Shown here: positions 20,360-27,280 of the stretch, one piece after another
Numbering within the stretch: position 1 is the first letter of the stretch
Layout of the letters: the number at the start of each line of letters is the position of its first letter
Source: Anaerolineae bacterium
Lineage (GTDB): Bacteria; Chloroflexota; Anaerolineae; Aggregatilineales; Aggregatilineaceae
DNA length: 64,000 nt
Direction of reading: 5' to 3'
NCBI GenBank assembly: GCA_023382715.1
Contig: JAHDWP010000001.1
Span: forward strand, 62,001-126,000
Program-made: the position numbers and the translations under genes
Notes under the pieces: model-generated
Database searches by the model: none
What the model saw: only the letters and a program-made list of their open reading frames with translations
What the model was told of the DNA's origin: nothing

Positions 20360-20803
20360 ATGCCGCTTGAGGTAGAGGTCGTTTCGCGCGTGCGCCGGCT
20401 TTATCACACCGGCCATGCCGAGATGGTGATCATCCCCGGCAGCGAGGGCGAGATGGGCGTCCTGCCCAACCATGCGCCGCTGCTGACGACGCTGGCGTTT
20501 GGCGAGCTGCGCATTGTCGAGGGCGAAGACGTGGTGAGCTTCGTCGTCTATGGGGGTGTGGTCGAAGTGCGCCCCGACAAGGTGACCGTGCTGGCCGACG
20601 ATGCGGACTCGGTCTACGAGTTGGATATGGTGCAGATCGAAGAGGCGCGCAACCGCGCCCGTGACCTGATGGCTTCCAGCCCCAGCGCGGGGCAGCGGGC
20701 GGAGATCGCCCAGGAGCTGCGCCGGGTCGAGATCGCGGCCAAAGTGCACGGACGGGTGCAGGGTCGCAGCCCGCGCGTGCGCAGCGTAGGAGACGAGGAC
20801 TGA
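20360..20803 (+). CDS. atpC: F1 ATP synthase subunit epsilon
   Basis: Inhibitory and coupling subunit at the base of the shaft, 147 residues. The N-terminal beta-sandwich shows the conserved IIPGSEGEMGVLPNHAPLL. A C-terminal helical hairpin is present (EEARNRARDLMA, then AEIAQELRRVEIAAKV). It is preceded by GGAGGAGGA. The F1 run ends here with a strong terminator, and no F0 genes follow. Confidence 0.95.
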   Translation: MPLEVEVVSRVRRLYHTGHAEMVIIPGSEGEMGVLPNHAPLLTTLAFGELRIVEGEDVVSFVVYGGVVEVRPDKVTVLADDADSVYELDMVQIEEARNRARDLMASSPSAGQRAEIAQELRRVEIAAKVHGRVQGRSPRVRSVGDED

Positions 20804-20837
20804 GCGGGCGGCAGCGCTCTGCTCATACGTACCAGAG

Positions 20838-20873
20838 GCATCGCGCAGGGGAACGCCCGGCGCGATGCTTTTT
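20838..20873 (+). terminator. Intrinsic terminator of the ATP synthase run
   Basis: GCATCGCGC and GCGCGATGC form a nine-base stem followed directly by TTTTT. It lies 35 bases after the atpC stop. Confidence 0.85.
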
Positions 20874-20947
20874 CGCGTATTGAGGCGGCTTGCGGTATAC
20901 CTTGTGCTGCGGCGCGCAAACTGACACCGCGAGAAGGCGATTGTCCC

Positions 20948-21955
20948 ATGGGCATGTTCTCACAAAAACTGGGCGTGGATCTCGGCACGAATAACGTCAT
21001 GATCTATGCCGACGGGCAGATCGTGCTGCAAGAGCCGGCCATGGTCGCGCTGACCATCGAAGAAGAGCGAGTTGTGGCGGTGGGCCAGGAAGCGCGCGAT
21101 ATGTACGGGCGCCACCCGGAGCATATCGAGGTGCTGCGCCCGCTGCGCGACGGCGTGATCGCCGACTACGAAGTGACCGAAGCCATGCTGCGCTACTTCT
21201 TCCGCAAGGTGAGCGGGCGGATGCACTTTCGCGGCCCGGAGGTGATGCTCAGCGTGCCCTATGGCGTGACCAGCGTTGAGAAGCGCGCTGTCCACGAAGC
21301 GGCGGTGCGCGCCGGCGCGCGCGAAGCGTACCTGCTGCCGGAGCCGCTGCTGGCGGCGCTGGGCGCCGGGCTGCCGATCAGCACGCCGGCGGGCAACATG
21401 GTCTTCAGCATGGGCGGCGGGGCCAGCGAAGCGGCAGTGCTGGCCATGAACGGCATTGTCGTGGCAGATGGCGTGCGCATGGGCGGGATGCGCCTGGACG
21501 AGGCGATCATCAACTACATCCGGCGCAAGTACAGCCTGGTCATCGGCGAGCCGACCGCTGAGTCGATCAAGATTCAGATCGGCGCGGCGGTGGACATCGG
21601 CCAGGAGATGAGCATGGAGATTCAGGGCCGCGACCAGGTGGGCGGCCTGCCGCGCACGATCACGGTCACGACGAGCGAAGTGGTGGAGGCCATCGCCGAG
21701 CCGCTGGCGACGATTGTCGGCGCAGCGCAGGCCGTGCTGGAGAAGACGCCGCCGGAGCTGGCCTCGGACATCATTGACCGGGGCGTGGTGCTGACGGGCG
21801 GCGGCGCGCTGTTGCGCGGCATTGACCAGTACATCACGCGCAAGGTGGGCGTGCCCGCCTACCGCGCTGAGAACCCCAGCGTAGCCACCGCCGTCGGCGC
21901 GGGGCGCGCGCTCGAAGACCTGGCTTTCCTGCGCCGGACGCTGGTGGGGGTCTAG
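20948..21955 (+). CDS. mreB: MreB/Mbl-family actin-like protein
   Basis: Bacterial actin homologue of 335 residues, normally guiding lateral wall synthesis as membrane-bound filaments. Phosphate-1 LGVDLGTNN (residues 9-17), [13 protein letters not shown], and the adenosine motif [13 protein letters not shown] are present. The phosphate-2 loop reads [12 protein letters not shown] where MreB normally has DIGGGTTE. The metal-coordinating Asp is therefore Ser and the following Thr is Ala; [11 protein letters not shown] also lacks the usual Asp. Nucleotide hydrolysis may be impaired. No mreC, mreD or rodA is adjacent, so this may be a paralogue. ATG 20948 opens the canonical N-terminus. Confidence 0.88.
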   Translation: MGMFSQKLGVDLGTNNVMIYADGQIVLQEPAMVALTIEEERVVAVGQEARDMYGRHPEHIEVLRPLRDGVIADYEVTEAMLRYFFRKVSGRMHFRGPEVMLSVPYGVTSVEKRAVHEAAVRAGAREAYLLPEPLLAALGAGLPISTPAGNMVFSMGGGASEAAVLAMNGIVVADGVRMGGMRLDEAIINYIRRKYSLVIGEPTAESIKIQIGAAVDIGQEMSMEIQGRDQVGGLPRTITVTTSEVVEAIAEPLATIVGAAQAVLEKTPPELASDIIDRGVVLTGGGALLRGIDQYITRKVGVPAYRAENPSVATAVGAGRALEDLAFLRRTLVGV

Positions 21956-22156
21956 CGCGGGCTATCGCCGGCTTTCTTCGAAAGTATGGCGGCGATTCAT
22001 ACGCAAATCTATTGGCAGCCTCTCGCGCAGCTTCCCGATAATCTCTGCTGATTGAGCGCGCTGGCGCAAAATTACCATCCCTTGTGGGGCGCGCGCGAGC
22101 CTGGCTCGCCGGCCCCGTGCCCGACTTCTCATGGATTGATGGAGGGAAACATCATC

Positions 22157-22768
22157 ATGGCCAAGAAATACGAACTGCCCCCGCTGCCTTATGACTACAA
22201 TGCCCTGGAACCCCATATTGACGAACAGACGATGCGCCTGCACCACGACAAGCACCACCTGGCCTATGTGAACGGGCTGAACGCGGCGCTGGAGAAGCTG
22301 GAAGCAGCGCGCGCTGCCGGCGATTTCGCGCTGGCCAAGCACTGGTCGCGCGAGGCCGCTTTTCATGGGTCGGGCCATCTGCTGCACACGATCTTCTGGC
22401 CGAACATGGCTCCGGCGGGCGAGGGCGGCGGCGAGCCGTCCGGCGAGCTGGCCGCACAGATCGTCAAGGACTTCGGCAGCTTCGCTGCGTTCAAAGCGCA
22501 CTTCAGCGCGGCAGCCAACCAGGTCGAAGGCAGCGGCTGGGCGCTGCTGGTGTGGGAACCGGTCGCCGGTCAGTTAGAAGTCCTGCAGTCGGAAAAGCAC
22601 CAGAATCTGACGCAGTGGGGCGTGCGCCCGCTGCTGGTGCTCGATGTGTGGGAGCATGCCTACTACCTGAAGTATCAGAACAACCGGGGCGCTTACGTTG
22701 AGGGCTGGTGGAACGTCGTCAACTGGGCGGACGTGGCCGAGCGCTTCAAGGCCGCGCGCGGCGGTTAA
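22157..22768 (+). CDS. sodA: Superoxide dismutase, Fe/Mn type
   Basis: Converts superoxide to peroxide and oxygen. The 203-residue protein has the N-terminal helix HHDKHHLAYVNGLN with the first metal His, GSGHLLHTIFW with the second, and LDVWEHAYYLKY supplying Asp and the fourth His. Fe or Mn use cannot be decided with certainty. Start ATG 22157 follows GGAGGG by about 10 bases; an upstream ATG without comparable spacing gives only six extra residues. The stop codon abuts a family A repeat, and an intrinsic terminator lies about 250 bases further on. Confidence 0.95.
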   Translation: MAKKYELPPLPYDYNALEPHIDEQTMRLHHDKHHLAYVNGLNAALEKLEAARAAGDFALAKHWSREAAFHGSGHLLHTIFWPNMAPAGEGGGEPSGELAAQIVKDFGSFAAFKAHFSAAANQVEGSGWALLVWEPVAGQLEVLQSEKHQNLTQWGVRPLLVLDVWEHAYYLKYQNNRGAYVEGWWNVVNWADVAERFKAARGG

Positions 22769-22925
22769 GAGGCCGTTCGAAAAACCGTGCGCCTGCCTTT
22801 GCCCCCCCATCCCCGGCCCTTCCCCCACGAGGGGGGAAGGGAGAAAAACGCGCTCGCTAAGCCCCTCCCTCCTTGTGGGGGAGAGGTTTGGGGTGGGGGA
22901 GGAACAGCTTCTCAAAGGGCCTCTT
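22768..22925 (+). repeat. Family A MITE-like repeat, copy 3
   Basis: About 158 bp, starting on the last base of the sod stop codon with AGAGGCCGTTCGAAAA and ending CTTCTCAAAGGGCCTCTT. It is in the same orientation as the copy at 11143 and shares its internal C-rich and G-rich arms. It lies between sod and the terminator at 23017. Confidence 0.75.
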
Positions 22926-22991
22926 ATGCTCTGCCCCCCTGGTGGGGGAAGGGGCGGGGGCGGGGGAAAACAGCCTCTCAAAGGGTCTCTA
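22926..22991 (+). repeat. Family A partial copy (right half)
   Basis: A 66-bp segment repeating the right half of the preceding element: CCCCCCTGGTGGGGGAAGG, GGGGGAAAACAGCCTCTCAA and the end AGGGTCTCT. It looks like a tandem duplication or a second insertion that lost its left half. Confidence 0.65.
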
Positions 22992-23016
22992 AAGCAGGCG
23001 GCTGGGAAGTGAAACT

Positions 23017-23052
23017 GGGCCGGGAGGGCATTTGCTCCCGGCCCTTTTATTT
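23017..23052 (+). terminator. Intrinsic terminator downstream of sod
   Basis: GGGCCGGGAG and CTCCCGGCCC form a perfect ten-base stem with an eight-base loop, followed by TTTTATTT. This is the first strong terminator after sod. Confidence 0.85.
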
Positions 23053-23117
23053 GGGGCGGACGGCTCGCCACCACAAAGCTGTGCCTAACGTCATCTATTC
23101 TGTCTGTGTTTTTTCAC

Positions 23118-23145
23118 ATGACAGAACCGTGAGGAGGGGTATAGT
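23118..23145 (+). promoter_or_regulatory. Promoter of ferredoxin gene 1
   Basis: ATGACA, 16 bases, then TATAGT, about 48 bases before the GTG start. Confidence 0.55.
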
Positions 23146-23193
23146 GAAGTGTGGTAGATTGTTGCGAAGTGTGCTGCCCGGAGGAGGAACCGC

Positions 23194-23535
23194 GTGCCAC
23201 ATATTGTTACCAGCCTGTGCCTGCGCGACGGGGTCTGCGCGGACGTGTGCCCATCTGAGGCCGTCATCGCCGGGATGCCAGAGAGCGAGTGGCCCTGGTA
23301 TTACATTGACCCCGATTCGTGCATTGACTGCGGTGCCTGCGTGACCGAATGCCCGTTCGAGGCGATCTTTGCCGAGGAAGACGTGCCAGATGCCTACGAG
23401 ATGGCAGCCGGGCAGGAGCGCGTGCCGCATGGCGGCCAGCGCTACACAGCCCAGGGCGGCGAGATCGTGGATCTGACCGCAGATATCAAGTGGAATTATG
23501 AATTCTTCCGCAACGGGCCAGGGTACAACGCCTGA
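23194..23535 (+). CDS. Seven-iron-type ferredoxin, paralogue 1
   Basis: Small electron carrier of 113 residues. Two cluster motifs sit in the first half: CLRDGVCADVCP, with the spacing seen in [3Fe-4S]/[4Fe-4S] ferredoxins of the Thermus type, and CIDCGACVTECP for a [4Fe-4S] cluster. FAEEDVPDAYE follows, and a tail of about 45 residues ends in WNYEFFRNGPGYNA. The start is GTG after GGAGGAGG. A second ferredoxin of the same design begins 225 bases downstream with its own promoter. The redox partner is not in the window. Confidence 0.9.
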   Translation: MPHIVTSLCLRDGVCADVCPSEAVIAGMPESEWPWYYIDPDSCIDCGACVTECPFEAIFAEEDVPDAYEMAAGQERVPHGGQRYTAQGGEIVDLTADIKWNYEFFRNGPGYNA

Positions 23536-23588
23536 TCGGCCGGAGGCGCGGATCTCGGGATTTGCTGCCAATGCCACCGTGCCTAACC

Positions 23589-23618
23589 TTGCGCGTTTGG
23601 CATCCCGTTTGTTATAGT
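23589..23618 (+). promoter_or_regulatory. Promoter of ferredoxin gene 2
   Basis: TTGCGC, 18 bases, then TATAGT. The -10 box equals that of ferredoxin 1, and both promoters are preceded by GTGCCTAAC, suggesting that promoter and gene were duplicated together. The leader is about 135 bases. Confidence 0.5.
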
Positions 23619-23759
23619 GGGGTTAGCGCATGAAACGGCACGCGCGGCATAACTTCTGAACGAGCTGAGTGTGCTGTTCGGTTTGAAGAACGGTTCAGCG
23701 AGGGATCGCTGGACAAATCTCGTTGATCAGTCGTCTAGAACCAATAAGGAGCGGGACAG

Positions 23760-24110
23760 ATGACCCATATCATTACCAGCCTCTGCTTGCGCGATGGGGC
23801 GTGCGTGGAGGTGTGCCCGGTTGACTGTATCATACCCGGCTTCCCGGAGAGCGAGTGGCCGTGGTACTACATTGACCCAGACACCTGCATTGACTGCGGC
23901 GCGTGCGTGCCCGAATGTCCATTTGAGGCGATCTTCGTCGAAGAAGAAGTGCCCGATGCCTATGAGATGGCTGCTGGGCAGGAGCGCATCCCCTGGGAGT
24001 CCAGGAAGATCGAGACGGCGGCGGGCGGCGAAGTGGTTGACCTGACCGGCGACATCAAGTGGAATTACGAGTTCTTCAAGAGCGGCCCTGGCTACGACTC
24101 CAAGCCGTAG
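23760..24110 (+). CDS. Seven-iron-type ferredoxin, paralogue 2
   Basis: A 116-residue electron carrier, clearly paralogous to the gene just upstream. It has CLRDGACVEVCP and CIDCGACVPECP at matching places, and the shared segments ESEWPWYYIDPD and DAYEMAAGQER. It differs mostly between residues 18 and 25 and in the tail (PWESRKIETAAGG). ATG 23760 follows AAGGAGCGGG. A terminator lies 34 bases after the stop. Separate promoters suggest that the two copies can be expressed under different conditions. Confidence 0.9.
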   Translation: MTHIITSLCLRDGACVEVCPVDCIIPGFPESEWPWYYIDPDTCIDCGACVPECPFEAIFVEEEVPDAYEMAAGQERIPWESRKIETAAGGEVVDLTGDIKWNYEFFKSGPGYDSKP

Positions 24111-24143
24111 CGCGCTGCGCTTGAGGGATAGACCGTACATGGC

Positions 24144-24170
24144 AAAGACCGCCACCCGGCGGTCTTTGTG
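24144..24170 (+). terminator. Intrinsic terminator after ferredoxin 2
   Basis: AAAGACCGCC, four-base loop, GGCGGTCTTT. The T run is part of the stem's 3' arm. Confidence 0.75.
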
Positions 24171-24272
24171 ATCTATAGGTGCGGGTGGAGGAGATGTGTG
24201 CAAAATCTGTCAGATCGTTTGCCCGCGTCCGGTTTACCTCACCCCCGCTCGGCGCTGACGCGCCTCGCCGCC

Positions 24273-24501
24273 CCCTCATATATTAAAGGCAGGCTCAGAC
24301 GGTAGAATAGACAGTCTGAGCCTGCCCTGGCGGAGAGCACGTTTGTCCCCCTGACAGCGTTGACTGTGTTGGAGAGAGAGTGCCCCGCCAGTGAAGGACA
24401 AGCCCACCCTGAACCGTATCCAGTGGCCTAGACCACGTATCCATGAGGTGAGGGGGAGCCTGTCCCGCAGGGTAGAGTATATCCAAAGCACCGGAAAAAG
24501 G
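24273..24501. mobile_element. Putative small mobile insert in a repeat palindrome
   Basis: About 228 bases that are absent from the matching repeat at 60.7 kb and sit at the loop of its palindrome. The insert encodes no convincing protein; the 60-70 codon reading frames on the minus strand look like chance. It is strongly structured (see the RNA candidate inside it). A non-autonomous derivative of a REP-targeting element is the working interpretation. No transposase gene is in the window. Confidence 0.4.
24288..24465 (+). ncRNA. Three-hairpin structured RNA candidate (bridge-RNA-like layout)
   Basis: Three consecutive stems can be drawn. Stem 1: 24288-24300 with 24314-24326, thirteen perfect pairs (GGCAGGCTCAGAC). 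Stem 2: CTGGCGG 24327-24333 with CCGCCAG 24385-24391, continued by GCAC/GTGC, around a large internal loop. Stem 3: GGACA 24396-24400 with TGTCC 24461-24465, enclosing the hairpin GTGG-CCTAGA-CCAC flanked by two copies of CGTATCC. A 5' hairpin followed by two stem-loops with large internal loops is the layout of IS110-family bridge RNAs. Strand and expression are not established, and another structured RNA or simple inverted repeats remain possible. Confidence 0.35.
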
Positions 24502-24554
24502 CGAGCGCAGTGAGGCCAGGGGGTGAGGTCAGCCAGACGCCATTTTCCGAAAGG

Positions 24555-24586
24555 GGCTTCCGAAGTCTGCGCAGACTTCGGAAGCC
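24555..24586. repeat. Family C palindrome, perfect 32-bp copy
   Basis: GGCTTCCGAAGTCTGC followed immediately by its exact reverse complement. It lies just downstream of the flotillin stop codon and could end that transcript. Confidence 0.7.
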
Positions 24587-24603
24587 GGGGTTTGGGCCGG
24601 GCA

Positions 24604-25986
24604 TTACTTCGACTTCGGCTCGCCGTCCGGTTTGGCGTTGAGAATGCCCGGAAGCTGGCTGATCGACTCGCTCAGGTTCAGGCCAGTGAGCGCTTCGACG
24701 GTGGCGGGCACCTGGGCGATGATGTTGGTGATGTCGCCGCTGAGCTTGGAGGCTCCAGCACTGGCCCCATCGCCGCTGCTGATGATCACGATGCGGTCGG
24801 TCTGGGCGAGCGGCTGGGCGATGGCGGCGGCAACCTGGGGCAGCGCTTCGACGACCTGCTGGATGATGGCGGCCTGGTTGTATTGCTGCCAGGCGGCGGC
24901 TTTCTTCTCCATCGCCTGCGCCTCGGCCAGGCCTTTCTGCAGCGTGATCTCGGCTTCGGCCAGGCCGCGTGCACGGATGGCGTCTGCTTCGGCCTCGCCG
25001 CGCGCGCGGATAGCGGCAGCCTCACCACCGGCGTGCGCTTCCAATTCGTATTTCTGGGCGTTGGCCAGCGTCTCAATGCGGAACTGTTCGGCGGCGGCTG
25101 GCTTGCGGACGGTCGCCTCCAGCTCCTTTTCCATGCGCAGCGCTTCCTGCTCCTGCACCTCAATCCGCTTTTGTTTTTCGATCAGCTCAATCTGGACTTC
25201 TTCGGCGCGGATTGTCTGGCTGGTGATGCGCTCCTGGAGCGTCCCGGCCAGGTTGGCCTCGGTCTGCTTGCGGGCCACTTCGCTGTCGTAGCTGGCCTGT
25301 TGCAGGTTGTAGTCGCGGCGGGCTTCGGCCTCGCGGGTGAGGGCGAGCTGCTCGGCGATGGTCGCGTCGCGCTTGACTTCGGCCACGCGCGGGCGGCCCA
25401 GCGCGTCGAGGTAGCCTTCTTTGTCGCGCACGTCCTTGATCACGAAGGTGTCAATGCCCAGGCCCATGTTGGCCAGGTCGCTGGCCGAGACATCCTGCAC
25501 TTCCTGGGCGAACTTGTCGCGCTCGCGGTAAATCTCCTCGACGGTCATGTTGCCGATGATGGCGCGCAGGTGGCCGGCCAGCGTCTCGTGGGCGACGTTG
25601 GTGATCTCGGCGCGGGTCTTGGACAGAAAGCGCTCGGCGGCGGTGCGGATGGACACGTCGTCGCTGGCGATCTTGATCTGGGCGACGCCTTCCAGCGTGA
25701 CCGGCACGCCCTGGCGGGTGTACACATCGTCGGTGATGATCTCGATGGTCATGATCTCCAGCAGCAGCGTGTCCACGCGCTCCAGGATGGGCCAGATGAA
25801 GGCGCGCCCGCCCTTGACGATGCGATACGGCTCCACTTCGCCGGTTTCACTGCTGCGCGTGCGGCGGCCTGAGATGATCAGGACTTCGTTGGGGCCGACC
25901 TTCCTCACCCGGCTGGCGTAGACGGCCACCAGCGTGAACAGGATGAAGAGGAAGAGCAGGATGACAATGGCACCTACAGCTAGCAT
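24604..25986 (-). CDS. Flotillin-like SPFH protein
   Basis: Membrane-microdomain scaffold, 460 residues. An N-terminal membrane segment (VGAIVILLFLFILFTLVAVY) leads into an SPFH/PHB domain (VGPNEVLIISGRR, GRAFIWPILERVD, GVPVTLEGVAQIKI). A long coiled coil with Ala-Glu repeats of the flotillin type follows (EADAIRARGLAEAEITLQKG). The NfeD-like gene lies 139 bases upstream on the same strand, the same pairing as yuaF-yuaG in Bacillus. A shared promoter is seen before the NfeD gene. The long plus-strand reading frame over this gene is an antisense shadow. Confidence 0.92.
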   Translation of the reverse strand: MLAVGAIVILLFLFILFTLVAVYASRVRKVGPNEVLIISGRRTRSSETGEVEPYRIVKGGRAFIWPILERVDTLLLEIMTIEIITDDVYTRQGVPVTLEGVAQIKIASDDVSIRTAAERFLSKTRAEITNVAHETLAGHLRAIIGNMTVEEIYRERDKFAQEVQDVSASDLANMGLGIDTFVIKDVRDKEGYLDALGRPRVAEVKRDATIAEQLALTREAEARRDYNLQQASYDSEVARKQTEANLAGTLQERITSQTIRAEEVQIELIEKQKRIEVQEQEALRMEKELEATVRKPAAAEQFRIETLANAQKYELEAHAGGEAAAIRARGEAEADAIRARGLAEAEITLQKGLAEAQAMEKKAAAWQQYNQAAIIQQVVEALPQVAAAIAQPLAQTDRIVIISSGDGASAGASKLSGDITNIIAQVPATVEALTGLNLSESISQLPGILNAKPDGEPKSK

Positions 25987-26124
25987 GGGCGGTTATCCTT
26001 TCTACGGATCACAGGTTGAACAACTGGCACTGGACAGAGGTGGTGCATGATCGGACAGGTAGCGGCACCCGGCGGGCGAAGAAGCGGCGGCGAAGGGTGC
26101 CGGATGCCTGGCGGCGACGGGTTG

Positions 26125-26742
26125 TCAGTCAATGGCGCTCACGTAGGCCATGCCGCCCACGATGCGCTCGATGCGCACCGGCGTGCCGCGCTCGAAGGCG
26201 CTTTGCTCGTCGGTGGCGCGGGCCGAGTAGGTGACCCGGCTGCCCTGGGCGACGAAGGCGATCTGGCCGACACCATTGAGCGGGATGGGCGTCGTGATCT
26301 CGGCCACCTGGCCGATCAGCCGGGCCTGGCGCACTTCGCTGCTGATCGTCGGCGACAGGATGTACAGGAAAAACCCCTGGGCTGCGATGCCCACCAGCAC
26401 ACCGCCGACCAGGGCGACGACCAGGCTGACGACCGTGCCCGCATCGAACAGCGTCGCAGAGATCAAGCCGAACGCGCCGAACGATGAGATGAAACTGGCC
26501 ACAGCCAACATGCTGACGCCGGTCGCTTCGGACGCGCCGTCAGCGTCAATCAGGTCAATATCGCCCATGTCGGCATCTATGCTGGGGGCGAAGTCGAGAT
26601 CGCCCAGCGCGTCGCCGATGCCCTGAAAGAACAGCAGGAAGATGGCGTAGATCAATCCGATCAGCAGGGCGGCGGCGTAGACGATGTGGATCGGGTTGTC
26701 CGCGAAGATGTCGCTGAGAACGCTTGCCGTGAGGATGGTCAT
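26125..26742 (-). CDS. NfeD-like membrane protein
   Basis: Partner of flotillin, 205 residues. Membrane spans lie at about 20-38 (VYAAALLIGLIYAIFLLFF) and at about 80-135. An acidic loop (SIDADMGDIDLIDADG) separates them. A C-terminal OB-fold domain starts near 145 (ARLIGQVAEITTPIPLNGVGQIAF, then TPVRIERIVGGMAYV). This is the short NfeD form without a ClpP-like protease part. The ATG at 26742 follows AAGGGG; the longer frame upstream crosses the promoter. It probably forms an operon with the flotillin gene. Confidence 0.82.
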   Translation of the reverse strand: MTILTASVLSDIFADNPIHIVYAAALLIGLIYAIFLLFFQGIGDALGDLDFAPSIDADMGDIDLIDADGASEATGVSMLAVASFISSFGAFGLISATLFDAGTVVSLVVALVGGVLVGIAAQGFFLYILSPTISSEVRQARLIGQVAEITTPIPLNGVGQIAFVAQGSRVTYSARATDEQSAFERGTPVRIERIVGGMAYVSAID

Positions 26743-26800
26743 GATCGTAGCCCCTTGTGCGGCTGGCGGGGGTGTGACCCGCGCTGGACCCTCATAAGCA

Positions 26801-26829
26801 ATTATAGGGCGGAGTGGGGTGGGAGGCAA
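26801..26829 (-). promoter_or_regulatory. Promoter of the NfeD-flotillin pair
   Basis: On the minus strand TTGCCT, 17 bases, then TATAAT, about 58 bases before the NfeD start. Confidence 0.55.
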
Positions 26830-26844
26830 TCGGAATTGCCGAGA

Positions 26845-26978
26845 GGGTGCGTGCAAAGGTTGACAGCGATTTGCCTGACGCCCAACGAAGTGAGGTCTGT
26901 GTGGGCGTGTTGCAATACGCCCCCCCGGGGGCGCAGCAGAGCAGCGCCCCTACCGCCTGACAGATTTTGCACGCACCC
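26845..26978. repeat. Family B repeat, best-defined copy
   Basis: A 134-bp element starting GGGTGCGTGCAAA and ending TTTTGCACGCACCC, with 12-13 base inverted ends. The centre carries the hairpin GGGCGTGTTGCAATACGCCC. It lies between the divergent NfeD and micro-protein genes. Confidence 0.7.
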
Positions 26979-27017
26979 CCAGGCGGAGGGTGACAGCCGC
27001 TGCGCGAGCGTTTCTGG

Positions 27018-27023
27018 TATAAT
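27018..27023 (+). promoter_or_regulatory. TATAAT -10 box
   Basis: A perfect TATAAT ends nine bases before ATG 27033. If this -10 is used, that ATG would be almost leaderless, which favours the ATG at 27057 for normal initiation. A convincing -35 is not seen. Confidence 0.45.
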
Positions 27024-27032
27024 GCGTGGAGC

Positions 27033-27236
27033 ATGTCGGGCAGGGAAAACGGGCGTATGCAGTCGAGCGCGTATAAGGGGCGAATCTTTCTCCTGGGCGT
27101 GATGATCGCGTTACTCACCGCGGTGGTGCTGATCAGCGCGCTGACTCTGTTGCCGCCCCCGCCGCCAGGCCCGCCGACGCCCACTTTGCCCTATTTCCTG
27201 GGGCCGCCCGTTGAGCGGCCTCACCAGGATTACTGA
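27033..27236 (+). CDS. Single-span micro membrane protein
   Basis: No known family recognised. A 67-residue product with one strong membrane helix (IFLLGVMIALLTAVVLISAL, about residues 18-37) and a Pro-rich tail (PPPPPGPPTP) ending in EDRP-like polar residues. Translation may start at ATG 27033 or at ATG 27057; the latter has AGGG about 11 bases upstream and a better leader. The next gene, a prepilin peptidase, begins 44 bases downstream, so it may be a small accessory or pseudopilin-system protein. That link is inferred only from position. Confidence 0.6.
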   Translation: MSGRENGRMQSSAYKGRIFLLGVMIALLTAVVLISALTLLPPPPPGPPTPTLPYFLGPPVERPHQDY

Positions 27237-27280
27237 GAGCCGCGCCCTGCGCTGACTGGGCGCGCGGGAGATAGACACGC

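Larger units (their letters stand above)
24194..24539. repeat. Family B repeat interrupted by a structured insert
   Basis: The left part has GTGTGCAAAATCTGTCAG and then GGTTTACCTCACCCCCGC through CGCGCCTCGCCGCC (ending near 24272), almost identical to 60663-60704. The right part resumes at 24501 with GCGAGCGCAGTGAGG and GGGGGTGAGGTC, matching 60711-60740. The copy at 60 kb joins these arms with about eight bases; here about 228 bases intervene. This accounts for most of the 493-base gap 24111-24603. Confidence 0.6.

Noticed and set aside
23536-23759. Search for a tRNA or leader riboswitch between the ferredoxins
   Set aside because: No cloverleaf, no TTCGAAT-type arm and no known aptamer core; only a promoter and a plain leader are visible.
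24411-24442. Cobalamin-riboswitch-like GCCACTGG on the minus strand
   Set aside because: Only the short core word matches; the rest of the B12 element and a cobalamin gene downstream are missing.
24276-24491. 63-71 codon minus-strand reading frames in the structured insert
   Set aside because: No ribosome site, no homology recognised, and the stretch is dominated by inverted repeats.
24523-25872. 449-codon reading frame on the plus strand over the flotillin gene
   Set aside because: Composition shadow of a GC-rich gene: Gly/Leu/Asp repetitive protein with no family motif, opposite a clearly recognisable flotillin.
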